From Selenomonadales bacterium (GTDB lineage Bacteria; Bacillota; Negativicutes; Sporomusales; UBA7701): 64,000 nt of DNA. The notes beneath the pieces are model-generated. The model did not search any database and had not been told where the DNA came from. It saw only the letters and a list, made by a program, of their open reading frames with translations. Where the stretch lies: positions 1 through 64,000 of the forward strand of contig JAHDOI010000038.1 of assembly GCA_018434945.1 (NCBI GenBank), given 5' to 3'. The translations under genes and the position numbers were made by a program. This document shows positions 34,472 through 42,653 of the stretch, one piece after another. The stretch's first letter is position 1. Every line of letters begins with the position of its first letter.

Positions 34472-34569
34472 CATAGTAACAAAGAATTTTTTGTTTATAC
34501 CAAGTCGTTGCGACAAAACATTGTTCCAACCGACACATAGTAACAAGTAAATTTGTGCTTACACCATGA
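34472..34569. promoter_or_regulatory. Two operator-like palindromes upstream of rpsF
   Basis: Two related 33-34 nt blocks (34472-34504 and 34536-34569) both start CATAGTAACAA and contain an inverted repeat of the form GTAAnCAAA...TTTGnTTAC. They are 64 bp apart and lie upstream of the rpsF promoter. The binding factor is unknown. Confidence 0.4.
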
Positions 34570-34599
34570 AAGTGACCGAAAATAGTTGAGCGTGCTTTC

Positions 34600-34629
34600 T
34601 TGCATTACCGACGAATTAGGTGCTATAAT
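34600..34629 (+). promoter_or_regulatory. Promoter of rpsF-ssb-rpsR
   Basis: TTGCAT (34600-34605) and TATAAT (34624-34629) with an 18-base spacer precede rpsF by about 90 bp. Confidence 0.75.
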
Positions 34630-34721
34630 ATACTGGTCTAATGAGACAGGTTTCAAATTCTATATTTGAACCTTCCCTGCTCCCTTACGGGGGCCGAAAG
34701 TCCAAAGGAGGAGGTGGTTTC

Positions 34722-35006
34722 ATGAAGAAGTATGAAGTCATGTACATCGTGAAGCCGGCGGAAGAAGAGGCTGTCGAGGCGGTTGTCGCCAAATTCGAGA
34801 ACCTCATCAAAAACAACGGCGGCACGATCGACAAGGTCGACCGCTGGGGCAAACGTCGCCTGGCGTTCGAACTCAAAGACTTCAACGAAGGGATTTACTT
34901 CGTAGTCTACTTCACCGCCCCGGCCGGCGTTGTCGCCGAGCTTGAGCGCGTGATGAAGATTACCGACGAAATCCTGCGCCACATGGTGGTCAAACAAGAA
35001 GATTAG
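34722..35006 (+). CDS. rpsF: 30S ribosomal protein S6
   Basis: A 94-residue S6 with MKKYEVMYIVKPAEEEA, WGKRRLAFELKDFNEGIYFVVYF and ILRHMVVK. AAAGGAGGAGG lies upstream of the ATG. It is followed 15 bp later by ssb, the conserved order. Confidence 0.97.
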   Translation: MKKYEVMYIVKPAEEEAVEAVVAKFENLIKNNGGTIDKVDRWGKRRLAFELKDFNEGIYFVVYFTAPAGVVAELERVMKITDEILRHMVVKQED

Positions 35007-35021
35007 GCCAGGAGGATAGCT

Positions 35022-35402
35022 ATGAACAAGGTCATTCTGGTCGGACGTCTCGCCCAGGACCCGGAAGTGCGCTACACCCAAAGCGGCAAAGCGGTCGCGT
35101 CGTTCACCATCGCCGTCAACCGGTTCGCCGGCGGCGGACAGAAGGAAGCCGACTTCATCCCGATCGTCGCCTGGGAAAAGCTCGCCGAGACCTGCGGCAA
35201 CAACCTCACCAAGGGTCAGCGCGTTCTCGTCGAAGGCCGCCTGCAGATCCGCTCCTACGAAACGAATGACGGGCAGAAGCGCCGCGTAGCGGAAGTCATC
35301 GCCCAGAACATCGAGTTTCTTGAGCGCAAGCAGCAGACCGAAGACAAGGAAGCCACCCCGTTTGGCGGTCAGGTATTTCCGGAAGAAGAAATTCCTTTCT
35401 GA
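35022..35402 (+). CDS. ssb: Single-stranded DNA-binding protein
   Basis: A 126-residue SSB with the OB-fold start MNKVILVGRLAQDPEVRYTQSGKAVASFTIAVNR and the acidic C-terminal tip EEEIPF that recruits partner proteins. The linker is short, so the protein is at the small end of the family. The stop codon is directly followed by the 5' end of a group II intron. Confidence 0.97.
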   Translation: MNKVILVGRLAQDPEVRYTQSGKAVASFTIAVNRFAGGGQKEADFIPIVAWEKLAETCGNNLTKGQRVLVEGRLQIRSYETNDGQKRRVAEVIAQNIEFLERKQQTEDKEATPFGGQVFPEEEIPF

Positions 35403-35992
35403 GTGTTTCGTAAAGCTGCAGTCGGTCTAGCAGGTGAAAGTCCTGCCCTGGCAATTAACCAGTTCGGCCAGGTAGCTATGGTGCACGTATGCGGAGCAAT
35501 CCAAATGCGGAAACGGCACCGACTAACGTGTCTTCAGTTGGCTGGGCCTAGACAAAAGTCTAGGTCCGGTCATACTCCAGCCAGTAGGAGCGAGCAAACA
35601 TACAGCCCGTAACGTAAGTGAACCTCTGTGCAGTGTCGTTAATTTCACCCTGGCGGTTATAGCTGGAAGAGCCAGGCATGGAGTTGTCGAGCCTTTAGAA
35701 CGGGGGCGAAGACTGGAATCCTTGTTGGATAAACTGGTTAAGTGAAGACAAGGAGACTCCCGGCATATAGAGGATGGGATGTAAGCAAAGACGATTGCGG
35801 AACGAAAGAGACCCTGCCCTGTTTTGGCACCCACCAAATAACCGAGGATATAAGGGAAAACACCGAAATTCCGAGGGATGCAGGACCAGGGAGTCGGAGG
35901 GGCCCATAGTACCAGTGAAGTGCAAGACAACAAAACTTGTATGAGGGAAGGAGCCCTGCCTCTGCCACGCTGATCGAAGGAGGATGCACTGG

Positions 35993-37318
35993 GTGATTGC
36001 TCAAAAGGCTATAAACACCCTAGAAAAGGTGCGAGTATTCCAACGAAAGCTTTATCTATCAGCCAAGGCAGATCCGAAGCGAAAATACGGAGTATTGTAC
36101 GACAAGCTGTACCGAAAAGACGTACTCGAACTGGCGTGGCACAACGTGAAGTCCAATCGCGGCGCGGCAGGAATCGATGACCAAACCATACGGGACGTGG
36201 AAGAGTATGGCGCCCCCAAGCTCCTGGAGGAGCTTGGCGATACACTTCGCAAGAAGAAGTATCGTCCCCTCCCGGTTCGCAGGGTGTATATACCAAAGCC
36301 TGACGGAAGGCAACGACCGCTGGGGATTCCCGCAGTCAAAGACCGTATCGTTCAGGCAGCCACGAAGATAGTAATCGAACCGATATTTGAGGCGGGGTTC
36401 GCCCCCTTCTCTTACGGTTTCCGACCTAAGAAAAGTGCGGAAGACGCACTCAAGGACATCTACAAGTACATTAACTTTGGATGTCAGTGGGTTGTTGACG
36501 CAGACCTCAAAGCGTACTTCGATACTATCCCGCATGATAAACTCATTAAGCTGGTGATGCTCAGAGTAACAGACAAATCTGTAATAAAGCTGTTGAAGCT
36601 GTGGTTGAAAGCTGGCGTGATGGAAGATGATACCTTGAAGCAATCGCTTCTGGGCACGCCGCAAGGGGGAGTTATCTCCCCGTTGCTGGCGAACATCTAC
36701 CTTAATGCTCTCGATCAGCTATGGGTCAAGCAGAACTATGGCGGAAAAGCGCACGATGCGCACCTCGTCCGCTATGCAGACGACTTTGTTATTCTTTGCG
36801 CAAAGAACCCTCAAAGGTACTTTGAAATCGCCAAGCAGAGACTTGCCAGACTTGATCTTGTCATCAACGAAGACAAGACCAAGATTAAACACGCTAAAGA
36901 GGGATTTAGATTCCTAGGCCACACGTTTATACTGGCTCCTTCGCGGAAAACAGGAAAACTGCGGTGCTACTACTATCCTTCGGAAAAGGCGATGGGATCG
37001 ATCAAGAGCAAGGTCAAGGCGATAGTGACAAGTAGTCAACACAAGGCACTGCCTGAAGTGGTTAGCTTGTTAAACCCTGTTCTTCGTGGATGGGGAAACT
37101 ATTACCGGACCGGAAACGCCAAAGAACGATTTGCAGATATTGACACATACGTTATGAACACACTCACGATAATGCTTCGGAAGAAACATCAGAGCCGAGC
37201 GAAAGGATGGAGGGACCATCCTCCGAGTTGGTACTATGACTATCACAAGCTGTATTGCTTAAAGAAGTCGGTATCAACGATAACGGATACCAATATCCGC
37301 TACGGTAGGTCGCCCTGA
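35993..37318 (+). CDS. ltrA: Group II intron reverse transcriptase/maturase
   Basis: A 441-residue intron-encoded protein that assists splicing and mobility. RT motifs include YRPLPVRRVYIPKPDGRQRPLGIP, FSYGFRP, GTPQGGVISPLLANIYL and the catalytic YADD (in LVRYADDFVIL); a maturase domain follows (GWGNYYRTGNAKERFADID). The frame ends without an HNH endonuclease domain. The GTG at 35993 suits the AAGGAGG site at 35977-35983; an ATG at 35984 in frame directly abuts it and is less likely. Confidence 0.93.
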   Translation: MIAQKAINTLEKVRVFQRKLYLSAKADPKRKYGVLYDKLYRKDVLELAWHNVKSNRGAAGIDDQTIRDVEEYGAPKLLEELGDTLRKKKYRPLPVRRVYIPKPDGRQRPLGIPAVKDRIVQAATKIVIEPIFEAGFAPFSYGFRPKKSAEDALKDIYKYINFGCQWVVDADLKAYFDTIPHDKLIKLVMLRVTDKSVIKLLKLWLKAGVMEDDTLKQSLLGTPQGGVISPLLANIYLNALDQLWVKQNYGGKAHDAHLVRYADDFVILCAKNPQRYFEIAKQRLARLDLVINEDKTKIKHAKEGFRFLGHTFILAPSRKTGKLRCYYYPSEKAMGSIKSKVKAIVTSSQHKALPEVVSLLNPVLRGWGNYYRTGNAKERFADIDTYVMNTLTIMLRKKHQSRAKGWRDHPPSWYYDYHKLYCLKKSVSTITDTNIRYGRSP

Positions 37319-37353
37319 TGGTTCACCGTAAAGCTGAAGAAGAAGGTAGTTGG

Positions 37354-37387
37354 AAAGCCGTGTGAGGGAAAACCTCACGCACGGTTT
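37354..37387 (+). ncRNA. Group II intron domain V
   Basis: AAAGCCGTGTGAGGG-AAAA-CCTCACGCACGG folds as the 34-nt catalytic hairpin with an AGC triad at its base. It lies 36 bp after the maturase stop codon, followed by a short domain VI-like hairpin. Confidence 0.88.
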
Positions 37388-37449
37388 GACGAGGGGTTTC
37401 TGAGGAGATAGCCTCAAATCAGCGACCTACTCTACAAAGGAGGTTTAGT

Positions 37450-37683
37450 ATGAAACGCGATGGAAAAGGCCGCAAACCGAAGAAAAAAGTTTGCAGTTTC
37501 TGCGTGGACAAAGTCGAGTCCATTGATTATAAAGAGGTACCCAAGCTGCGCCGCTACACCACCGAACGCGGCAAGATCCTGCCCCGCCGCATCTCGGGCA
37601 ACTGCGCCAAGCACCAGCGCCAGCTCACCGTCTCTATCAAGCGGGCCCGCAACATGGCCCTGCTGCCCTTCACCGCAGAGTAA
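37450..37683 (+). CDS. rpsR: 30S ribosomal protein S18
   Basis: A 77-residue S18 with [16 protein letters not shown], a Cys pair at the N-terminus, and the conserved [39 protein letters not shown] lies just after the intron 3' end, so intron splicing leaves the ribosome binding site intact. A terminator follows. Confidence 0.97.
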   Translation: MKRDGKGRKPKKKVCSFCVDKVESIDYKEVPKLRRYTTERGKILPRRISGNCAKHQRQLTVSIKRARNMALLPFTAE

Positions 37684-37692
37684 CGAATTACG

Positions 37693-37724
37693 GAAAGCAC
37701 CCCTTTGAGGGTGCTTTCTATTTC
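37693..37724 (+). terminator. Terminator after rpsR
   Basis: GAAAGCACCC (37693-37702) and GGGTGCTTTC (37709-37718) form a perfect 10-bp stem followed by TATTTC. Confidence 0.85.
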
Positions 37725-37846
37725 TATATGGGAATGTCGCCGATTGTTGTGCGAAAAAGCCCGAAAACGGCGCGCTCCGCTATCGCTGCCTCGTGATATA
37801 ATAAATAACAGGCAAGCATAAACGGCGTTTTTTCAGGAGGTTCCCG

Positions 37847-38326
37847 ATGGCCGACGAACATAGTCGCATAGCAGAGATTATGCAAGCATTGCCGGAAAAT
37901 GAACGACAGATGGTAAATGTAATCAACCAGATACAGGAACAAAAGGGATTTATCTCGCGGGACGATCTGCGGGACCTCGCGGCACAGACAGGGCAGCCGG
38001 AATCTTCGCTCGAGGGGCTGGTAAGCTTCTTCAGTTCTTTTCGCACCCGGCCGGTGGGAAGAAACCGTGTATCGGTGTGCTACGGAACGGCCTGCTACAC
38101 CCGGGGGGCCGACCGGTTACACGACCGCCTGACCGGCGAACTCGAACTTGATGCCGACGGCACGTCCGCCGACGGGTTCATCACGATCGACAAAGTCCAG
38201 TGCGTCGGCGCATGCAGCCTGGCGCCCGTGCTTGTCTGCAACGGCACGCTCGAGGGCAAGGTCAAATCGCACCAAATGCCGGCGAAACTGAGGGAACTAA
38301 GGGAAGACGATGCAAAGCGCGGCTGA
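37847..38326 (+). CDS. NuoE/HndA-like thioredoxin-fold [2Fe-2S] subunit
   Basis: A 159-residue NADH-dehydrogenase 24-kDa-type subunit, with an N-terminal helical part and a C-terminal thioredoxin-like [2Fe-2S] domain whose ligands appear in CYGTACYTRGA (about 80-90) and CVGACSLAP (about 120-128). CAGGAGG precedes the ATG. It overlaps the NuoF-like gene by 17 bases and starts a three-gene diaphorase module. A TATAAT-like sequence occurs at about 37796, without a clear -35. Confidence 0.88.
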   Translation: MADEHSRIAEIMQALPENERQMVNVINQIQEQKGFISRDDLRDLAAQTGQPESSLEGLVSFFSSFRTRPVGRNRVSVCYGTACYTRGADRLHDRLTGELELDADGTSADGFITIDKVQCVGACSLAPVLVCNGTLEGKVKSHQMPAKLRELREDDAKRG

Positions 38327-40349
38327 GAAGCTGTTTTCCACCGTCAGAGCAAAACTGCAAATCGCCCCCCTAAAATATACTCCCCCTCCTCCCGCGGCGC
38401 AGCAGCAGCCTCGGGCCGAGCGAGAAATAGCCCTCCAGCTGGCCGACCGCTGCGGGCTGAGGAAAATCCCGCAGCACCTCCGGGAAATAGCCGAGCAGGG
38501 GCATGCCCTCCTGTGTCCGGCCAACATGTCGCGTATCAACGTGGGCATGGCTTCCTGCGGACAGGCGGCCGGAGCCGGTCCTTGGGCCGCGCGTCTGGCT
38601 GCCCGGCCGGACTTCGCCGACAGAGTGCTCGTCCGCAACGTCGGCTGTCTCGGCGCCTGCTTCGGCGAGCCGCTGGTGGACGTCCGCACCCCCGATGGCC
38701 TGCATTACTTATTCGGGCAGGTCTCCAGCGAAACACACTGGCCGATCATCCGCACCGCCCAGCAGCGGTCCTTGCAGCGCGGCGCGTGGCTCGTGCTGCG
38801 CGAACGCCGCCCCGGGGTTTTCACCGGCTTTGAGGATTTGGCAATAGAAAAGTCGTACAGAGACTCCTTTGCCGCTTTTTTTGAGCATCAAAAACGGCGC
38901 ATCACCGGCAACTGCGGACTGATCGATCCCCTCAGCCTGCCGGAATATGTTGCCACAGGCGGCTATTTTGCTTTTGCCAAGGCACTTTTGGAGCGCCGCC
39001 CGGAAGACATCGTCGCCGAAATTTCCGCCTCGGGCCTAAGAGGGCGGGGCGGCGGCGGCTACCGGACAGGCTGGAAATGGGAAGCAGCGGCCGCCAGCAG
39101 CGACCGTCGGCGGTTTGTCATCGCCAATGCCGATGAAGGCGACCCCGGCGCTTACATGGACCGAACGCTGATGGAAAGCGACCCGCACCGGGTACTGGAA
39201 GGAATCATGCTCGCCGCCTATGCCTGCGGCGCCGGCGAAGCTTACATCTTTGTGCGGCACGAGTACCCACTGGCAGTGGCGAGGCTGCGGCGGGCCATCG
39301 GTGATGCCCGCGGCGCCGGCCTGCTGGGGGAAAGCATACTGGGAACCGCTTTTGCCCTCGAGGTCGGTATTATTCAAAGCGGCGGCGCGTTCGTCTGCGG
39401 CGAGGAATCTTCCCTGCTCCAGGTCATGCAGGGGCGGCGAGGCGAACCGTGGCCGCGCCCGCCTTATCCGGCGCAGCGGGGCCTCCATGGCCACCCGACT
39501 GTCATCAACAACGTGGAAACCCTGGCCAATGTCCCGTGGATTATCGCCCGCGGCGCCGAAGCCTTTCGCGAGGCAGGCAACGACGACAGCCCGGGGACAA
39601 AAATATTCTGCCTTACCGGCGACATCCCAAACACCGGCTTCATCGAAGTACCCTTAGGCGCCGGCGCCCGGACGGTTGTGGAAAAAATCGGCGGCGCCGC
39701 GCACCGTGATGTCAAAGCACTGCAAATCGGCGGACCTTCAGGCGGCATCGTCCCTTACACAGATTTCGCCATGGACTTTACGTCGCTCAATACGGCGGGG
39801 GCCATGATCGGTTCCGGGGGGCTCGTCGTTCTCGATAAATCGCGGTGCCTGGTAGACCTGGCCCGGCACCTGACCAGCTTTATGACTGAGGAATCCTGCG
39901 GACAGTGCCTGTTTTGCCGGGATGGTTTGGCGCGCCTCGCTAACCTGCTTGAAAACCTGACGAACGGCACAGGAGATCCCGGTCAGCTCGAAGAACTTGC
40001 CGAGCTGAGCCGGGCCGTAGCCAGTCTGTCGCTGTGCTCTCTGGGAAGAACGGCCGTAAACCCGCTGTTGACCACCCTCCGGCATTTCCGCGGCGAATAC
40101 GACGCCCACATCGCCGGAACCTGTCCGGCCGTTTATTGCAAACCCCTGATCCGCTTCGAGATTATCCCTTTCCGCTGCACCGACTGCCAGGGCTGCCTCG
40201 ACTGCCCCGTACAGGCGATCAGCTACCAGGCCGGCAAAGGGGCGCTGGGATACACCTTCGATCACGGCAAGTGTACCCGCTGCCGGGCCTGCGCCGAGAT
40301 CTGCCCCCACAATGCCATCCGGGCGGTTACCGGAGGTGTGGCGCCATGA
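38310..40349 (+). CDS. NuoF-like NAD(P)H-binding flavoprotein with extra Fe-S domains
   Basis: A 679-residue protein with an N-terminal thioredoxin-like [2Fe-2S] domain (about 70-145, CGQAAG and GCLGACFGEP), an FMN/NADH domain (about 230-560, GLRGRGGGGYRTGWKWE, ANADEGDPGAYMDR, GAGAYICGEE-type segment CGEESSLL), a [4Fe-4S] motif ESCGQCLFC with a later Cys, and a C-terminal ferredoxin with CTDCQGCLDCP and CTRCRACAEICP. This architecture is that of HndC/HydB diaphorases that link NAD(P)H to hydrogenases or formate dehydrogenases. The first ferredoxin motif has CX2CX2CX2C spacing instead of the common CX2CX2CX3C. Confidence 0.9.
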   Translation: MQSAAEKLFSTVRAKLQIAPLKYTPPPPAAQQQPRAEREIALQLADRCGLRKIPQHLREIAEQGHALLCPANMSRINVGMASCGQAAGAGPWAARLAARPDFADRVLVRNVGCLGACFGEPLVDVRTPDGLHYLFGQVSSETHWPIIRTAQQRSLQRGAWLVLRERRPGVFTGFEDLAIEKSYRDSFAAFFEHQKRRITGNCGLIDPLSLPEYVATGGYFAFAKALLERRPEDIVAEISASGLRGRGGGGYRTGWKWEAAAASSDRRRFVIANADEGDPGAYMDRTLMESDPHRVLEGIMLAAYACGAGEAYIFVRHEYPLAVARLRRAIGDARGAGLLGESILGTAFALEVGIIQSGGAFVCGEESSLLQVMQGRRGEPWPRPPYPAQRGLHGHPTVINNVETLANVPWIIARGAEAFREAGNDDSPGTKIFCLTGDIPNTGFIEVPLGAGARTVVEKIGGAAHRDVKALQIGGPSGGIVPYTDFAMDFTSLNTAGAMIGSGGLVVLDKSRCLVDLARHLTSFMTEESCGQCLFCRDGLARLANLLENLTNGTGDPGQLEELAELSRAVASLSLCSLGRTAVNPLLTTLRHFRGEYDAHIAGTCPAVYCKPLIRFEIIPFRCTDCQGCLDCPVQAISYQAGKGALGYTFDHGKCTRCRACAEICPHNAIRAVTGGVAP

Positions 40350-40981
40350 AAAAGACCGTCAACCTCACCGTGGACGGGCGGCCGTTCGCGGCCCAAGCCG
40401 GCGAACCGCTGCTGCCGGCCCTGAACGCAGCGGGATTTGCCATCCCGGCTCTGTGTTATCATCCCCGCCTGGCACCTCAGCGCCGGTGCAGCCTCTGTAT
40501 CGTCGAAGTGCGCAGCCAGGGACGGTGGGAAGCAAGCCACGCATGCACTCTTCTCGCCGAAACCGGGCTTGAGATCCGCACCGTCTCCCTCGGCATCCAC
40601 CGCTTCAGGGCCCTCGCGGCCCAAATGCTGCTGCTGCGCGGACCGTTTAATGCTCCGGCGGTTGCCGCCATGCTTGAGGAAGTGCTGTCAGCGGCCGGAG
40701 CGAGCGGTTACGCCGCCCCATCGCCGCAGCCACCCGGCGGCGACGACCAGTCAGGCATGGCCAGGGGGTGTATCCTCTGCGGCCGCTGTATCGCCATCTG
40801 CCGGAAAATCGGCAGAAACTACCTGACCTTTCTCGACAAAGGACAAAAACTCCGGATAAGCTGTGTGCCGGGCGGAGCGAATGGCTGCGGTACCTGTCAG
40901 GCCTGCGTAAGCGTTTGCCCGACCGCCTACATCAGGACCAACGGCCAAACAACTTTTTCGGACGGCCTTTACAGGCCGTAG
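40346..40981 (+). CDS. NuoG-like [2Fe-2S]/[4Fe-4S] subunit, short
   Basis: A 211-residue protein with an N-terminal plant-type [2Fe-2S] domain (CYHP...CSLCIVEV...CTLL) and a C-terminal pair of [4Fe-4S] motifs (CILCGRCIAIC, CGTCQACVSVCP). It resembles the N-terminal electron-transfer part of HydA, FdhA or NuoG without a catalytic domain. The ATG overlaps the NuoF-like stop as ATGA and has CGGAGG upstream. The partner catalytic subunit is not adjacent, so it is unknown what this module drives. Confidence 0.85.
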   Translation: MKKTVNLTVDGRPFAAQAGEPLLPALNAAGFAIPALCYHPRLAPQRRCSLCIVEVRSQGRWEASHACTLLAETGLEIRTVSLGIHRFRALAAQMLLLRGPFNAPAVAAMLEEVLSAAGASGYAAPSPQPPGGDDQSGMARGCILCGRCIAICRKIGRNYLTFLDKGQKLRISCVPGGANGCGTCQACVSVCPTAYIRTNGQTTFSDGLYRP

Positions 40982-41039
40982 CGGCGACAATGCGCCCTGG
41001 AATCCGCCGTCAATTATGCTCTCAGGGAGGGGTGCCTGC

Positions 41040-41618
41040 GTGATCACCATCGGTATAATCATCTTCCCCCAGGTCGAAGAGATCGATTTCGTCGGACCTT
41101 ACGAAGTGCTGAGCTATATCAACAAAGTACGGCCCGGCAGCACCACCGTCATACTCGTGGCCGAGAACCCCGAGCCGGTAACCGCCTTCAACGGCTTGCG
41201 CGTCCTCCCCGATGCCACCCTGAAAGACTGCCCGCCGCTCGACATCATCGTCGTCCCCGGGGGCAAGGGACGCCTTGCCGCGATGAAGAACCCCGCCATC
41301 CTCGAATTCCTCCGCAGCCGCCGGCCACACGCCAAATATACCGCCTCCGTCTGCACCGGCGCTTTCCTGTTGGCCGAGGCAGGCCTGCTCGCCGGCAGGA
41401 ATGCCACCACCTACCACGCCGCCTTCGATGAACTGGCTTCGCACGGCGTGCGCGTCGTACCGTCCAAGGTGGTCCGTGACGGCGACATCGTCACAGCCGC
41501 AGGCGTCACCTCCGGGCTCGAACTGGGCTTCTGCCTGCTCCGGGAGCTGTTCGGCGCCGACCTCGCCCGGGAAGTGGCCCGGCGGATCGAGTACGATACC
41601 GACGTCGGCGCCCTGTGA
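41040..41618 (+). CDS. DJ-1/PfpI family protein
   Basis: A 192-residue member of the DJ-1/PfpI class I glutamine amidotransferase-like fold. It starts VITIGIIIFPQVEEIDFVGPYEVLS and has the nucleophile elbow ASVCTGAFLLAEAGLL (Cys about 105). The pattern fits isonitrile hydratase-like or transcription-regulator-like members; the activity is undetermined. A GTG start has GGGAGGGG seven bases upstream. It follows the diaphorase genes by 58 bp and ends at a terminator. Confidence 0.85.
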   Translation: MITIGIIIFPQVEEIDFVGPYEVLSYINKVRPGSTTVILVAENPEPVTAFNGLRVLPDATLKDCPPLDIIVVPGGKGRLAAMKNPAILEFLRSRRPHAKYTASVCTGAFLLAEAGLLAGRNATTYHAAFDELASHGVRVVPSKVVRDGDIVTAAGVTSGLELGFCLLRELFGADLAREVARRIEYDTDVGAL

Positions 41619-41638
41619 ATAAATGACGGTTAAATAGA

Positions 41639-41668
41639 AACGGAGACAACCATCAGGCTGTCTCCGTT
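41639..41668. terminator. Bidirectional terminator between convergent genes
   Basis: AACGGAGACA (41639-41648) and TGTCTCCGTT (41659-41668) form a perfect 10-bp stem. T-rich sequence follows on the minus side (TCTATTTAACC) and weakly on the plus side. Confidence 0.75.
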
Positions 41669-41681
41669 CTTGCCGCACGGG

Positions 41682-42443
41682 CTACTTGATCTCGTCCAGC
41701 AGCATATCGTACACCGAGTGGGGCGTCACCGCCTGCCAGCCGGGATCGGCGGGCGCGGGGCGCATCTTTCCGGTCTCGTCGTATAGCATCCGGGCAGCCG
41801 TGCGGTACTTTTTCGCCGCCGGCTGGAAATCCACCGTCGAGATAGCGTGCTTCGTGCCGTCCTTAGCCTTCTCGTAAATCATCAGCACCTCGACGCTCGT
41901 CTGCCCGCCACCGGCGCGCACCGAAGCAGGCTTATACAGATAATACGCGTTGTTGGCGGTCGATTTCACCAGATACTTGAAGCCAGGCAGCGCGTACGGC
42001 GGCGGCGTCGCGTTCACCGCCAGCCCGTGGCCCTTGCAGTACTCCACCACCGCCGCCATGATCCGTTCTGTATCCGAACCGGGGATCACATATTCCCAGC
42101 TCCCCCCGGCAGTATCGGCCGAAATCACCTGGCCGGCCTCGCCGTACAGCAGCTTCGCCTTCACGGCGACCAACTGCTCGGAAGGCCTGAACACGGCATC
42201 CCAGCTCTCGGTCTTGACGCCGTTCTTGATCTCGCGCTTCGTAAACCGGAGCATGAGCGACACATCATTACCGCTTACCCTTACGGTGGCGGGATCGAGT
42301 GAGACACTGTCGCCGCCGGCGACGGTCAGCAGCGTGGCGAACTGCGGCGCCTGTTTGGCAGGCGGCGCGGCCTGCTTAGTACCGCCGCAGCCGGCCAGGG
42401 CGGCGGAAAGCAGCGCAATCAGGACGATCGAAGTCAGACGCAT
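41682..42443 (-). CDS. Predicted lipoprotein of unknown function
   Basis: A 253-residue exported protein with a signal peptide and lipobox ALAGC (Cys19), a proline/alanine linker and a beta-rich domain containing DTAGGSWEYVIPGSDTERIMAAVVEYCKGHG. No family was recognised. The ATG at 42443 has AAAGGGGAG upstream. It lies between a DJ-1-like protein and an AraC regulator, with its own likely terminators on both sides. Confidence 0.75.
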   Translation of the reverse strand: MRLTSIVLIALLSAALAGCGGTKQAAPPAKQAPQFATLLTVAGGDSVSLDPATVRVSGNDVSLMLRFTKREIKNGVKTESWDAVFRPSEQLVAVKAKLLYGEAGQVISADTAGGSWEYVIPGSDTERIMAAVVEYCKGHGLAVNATPPPYALPGFKYLVKSTANNAYYLYKPASVRAGGGQTSVEVLMIYEKAKDGTKHAISTVDFQPAAKKYRTAARMLYDETGKMRPAPADPGWQAVTPHSVYDMLLDEIK

Positions 42444-42624
42444 GAGAACTCCCCTTTCGAAAATCACACCGCTACAATTCGCCCCCGGGCAGGGAGTTAC
42501 CTCCCCGCTATTCCTGATAAATAAGTCCGGTGTGAAAGCGGCAAGGCTTTCTGTCAGTCTCTTTTGCGCGTTTTGCGGCGCGGGGAAGACGGTTCTTGTA
42601 AAACCTGCCCGTCGCGGGCATGAA

Positions 42625-42650
42625 AACGCCGCCGGCGTGCCGGCGGCGTT
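42625..42650 (-). terminator. Terminator of the AraC-family gene
   Basis: On the minus strand AACGCCGCCGGC and GCCGGCGGCGTT form a perfect 12-bp stem with a two-base loop, followed by TTCAT. It lies three bases after the stop codon. Confidence 0.75.
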
Positions 42651-42653
42651 TGT

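Larger units (their letters stand above)
35403..37435 (+). mobile_element. Group II intron between ssb and rpsR
   Basis: The element starts GTGTTTCG right after the ssb TGA. Its 5' ribozyme region has the family-typical stretch GTCTAGCAGGTGAAAGTCCTGC. It encodes a reverse transcriptase/maturase, has a domain V (37354-37387) and ends in CCTACTCTAC, the usual 3' end of related bacterial introns, just before AAAGGAGG of rpsR. About 590 nt of structured non-coding RNA precede the reading frame. Base composition is visibly more AT-rich than the flanks. Boundaries are inferred from motifs and could be off by a few bases. Confidence 0.9.

Noticed and set aside
35984-35992. ATG at 35984 as maturase start
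   Set aside because: The AAGGAGG site directly abuts it with no spacing; the in-frame GTG at 35993 is placed properly.
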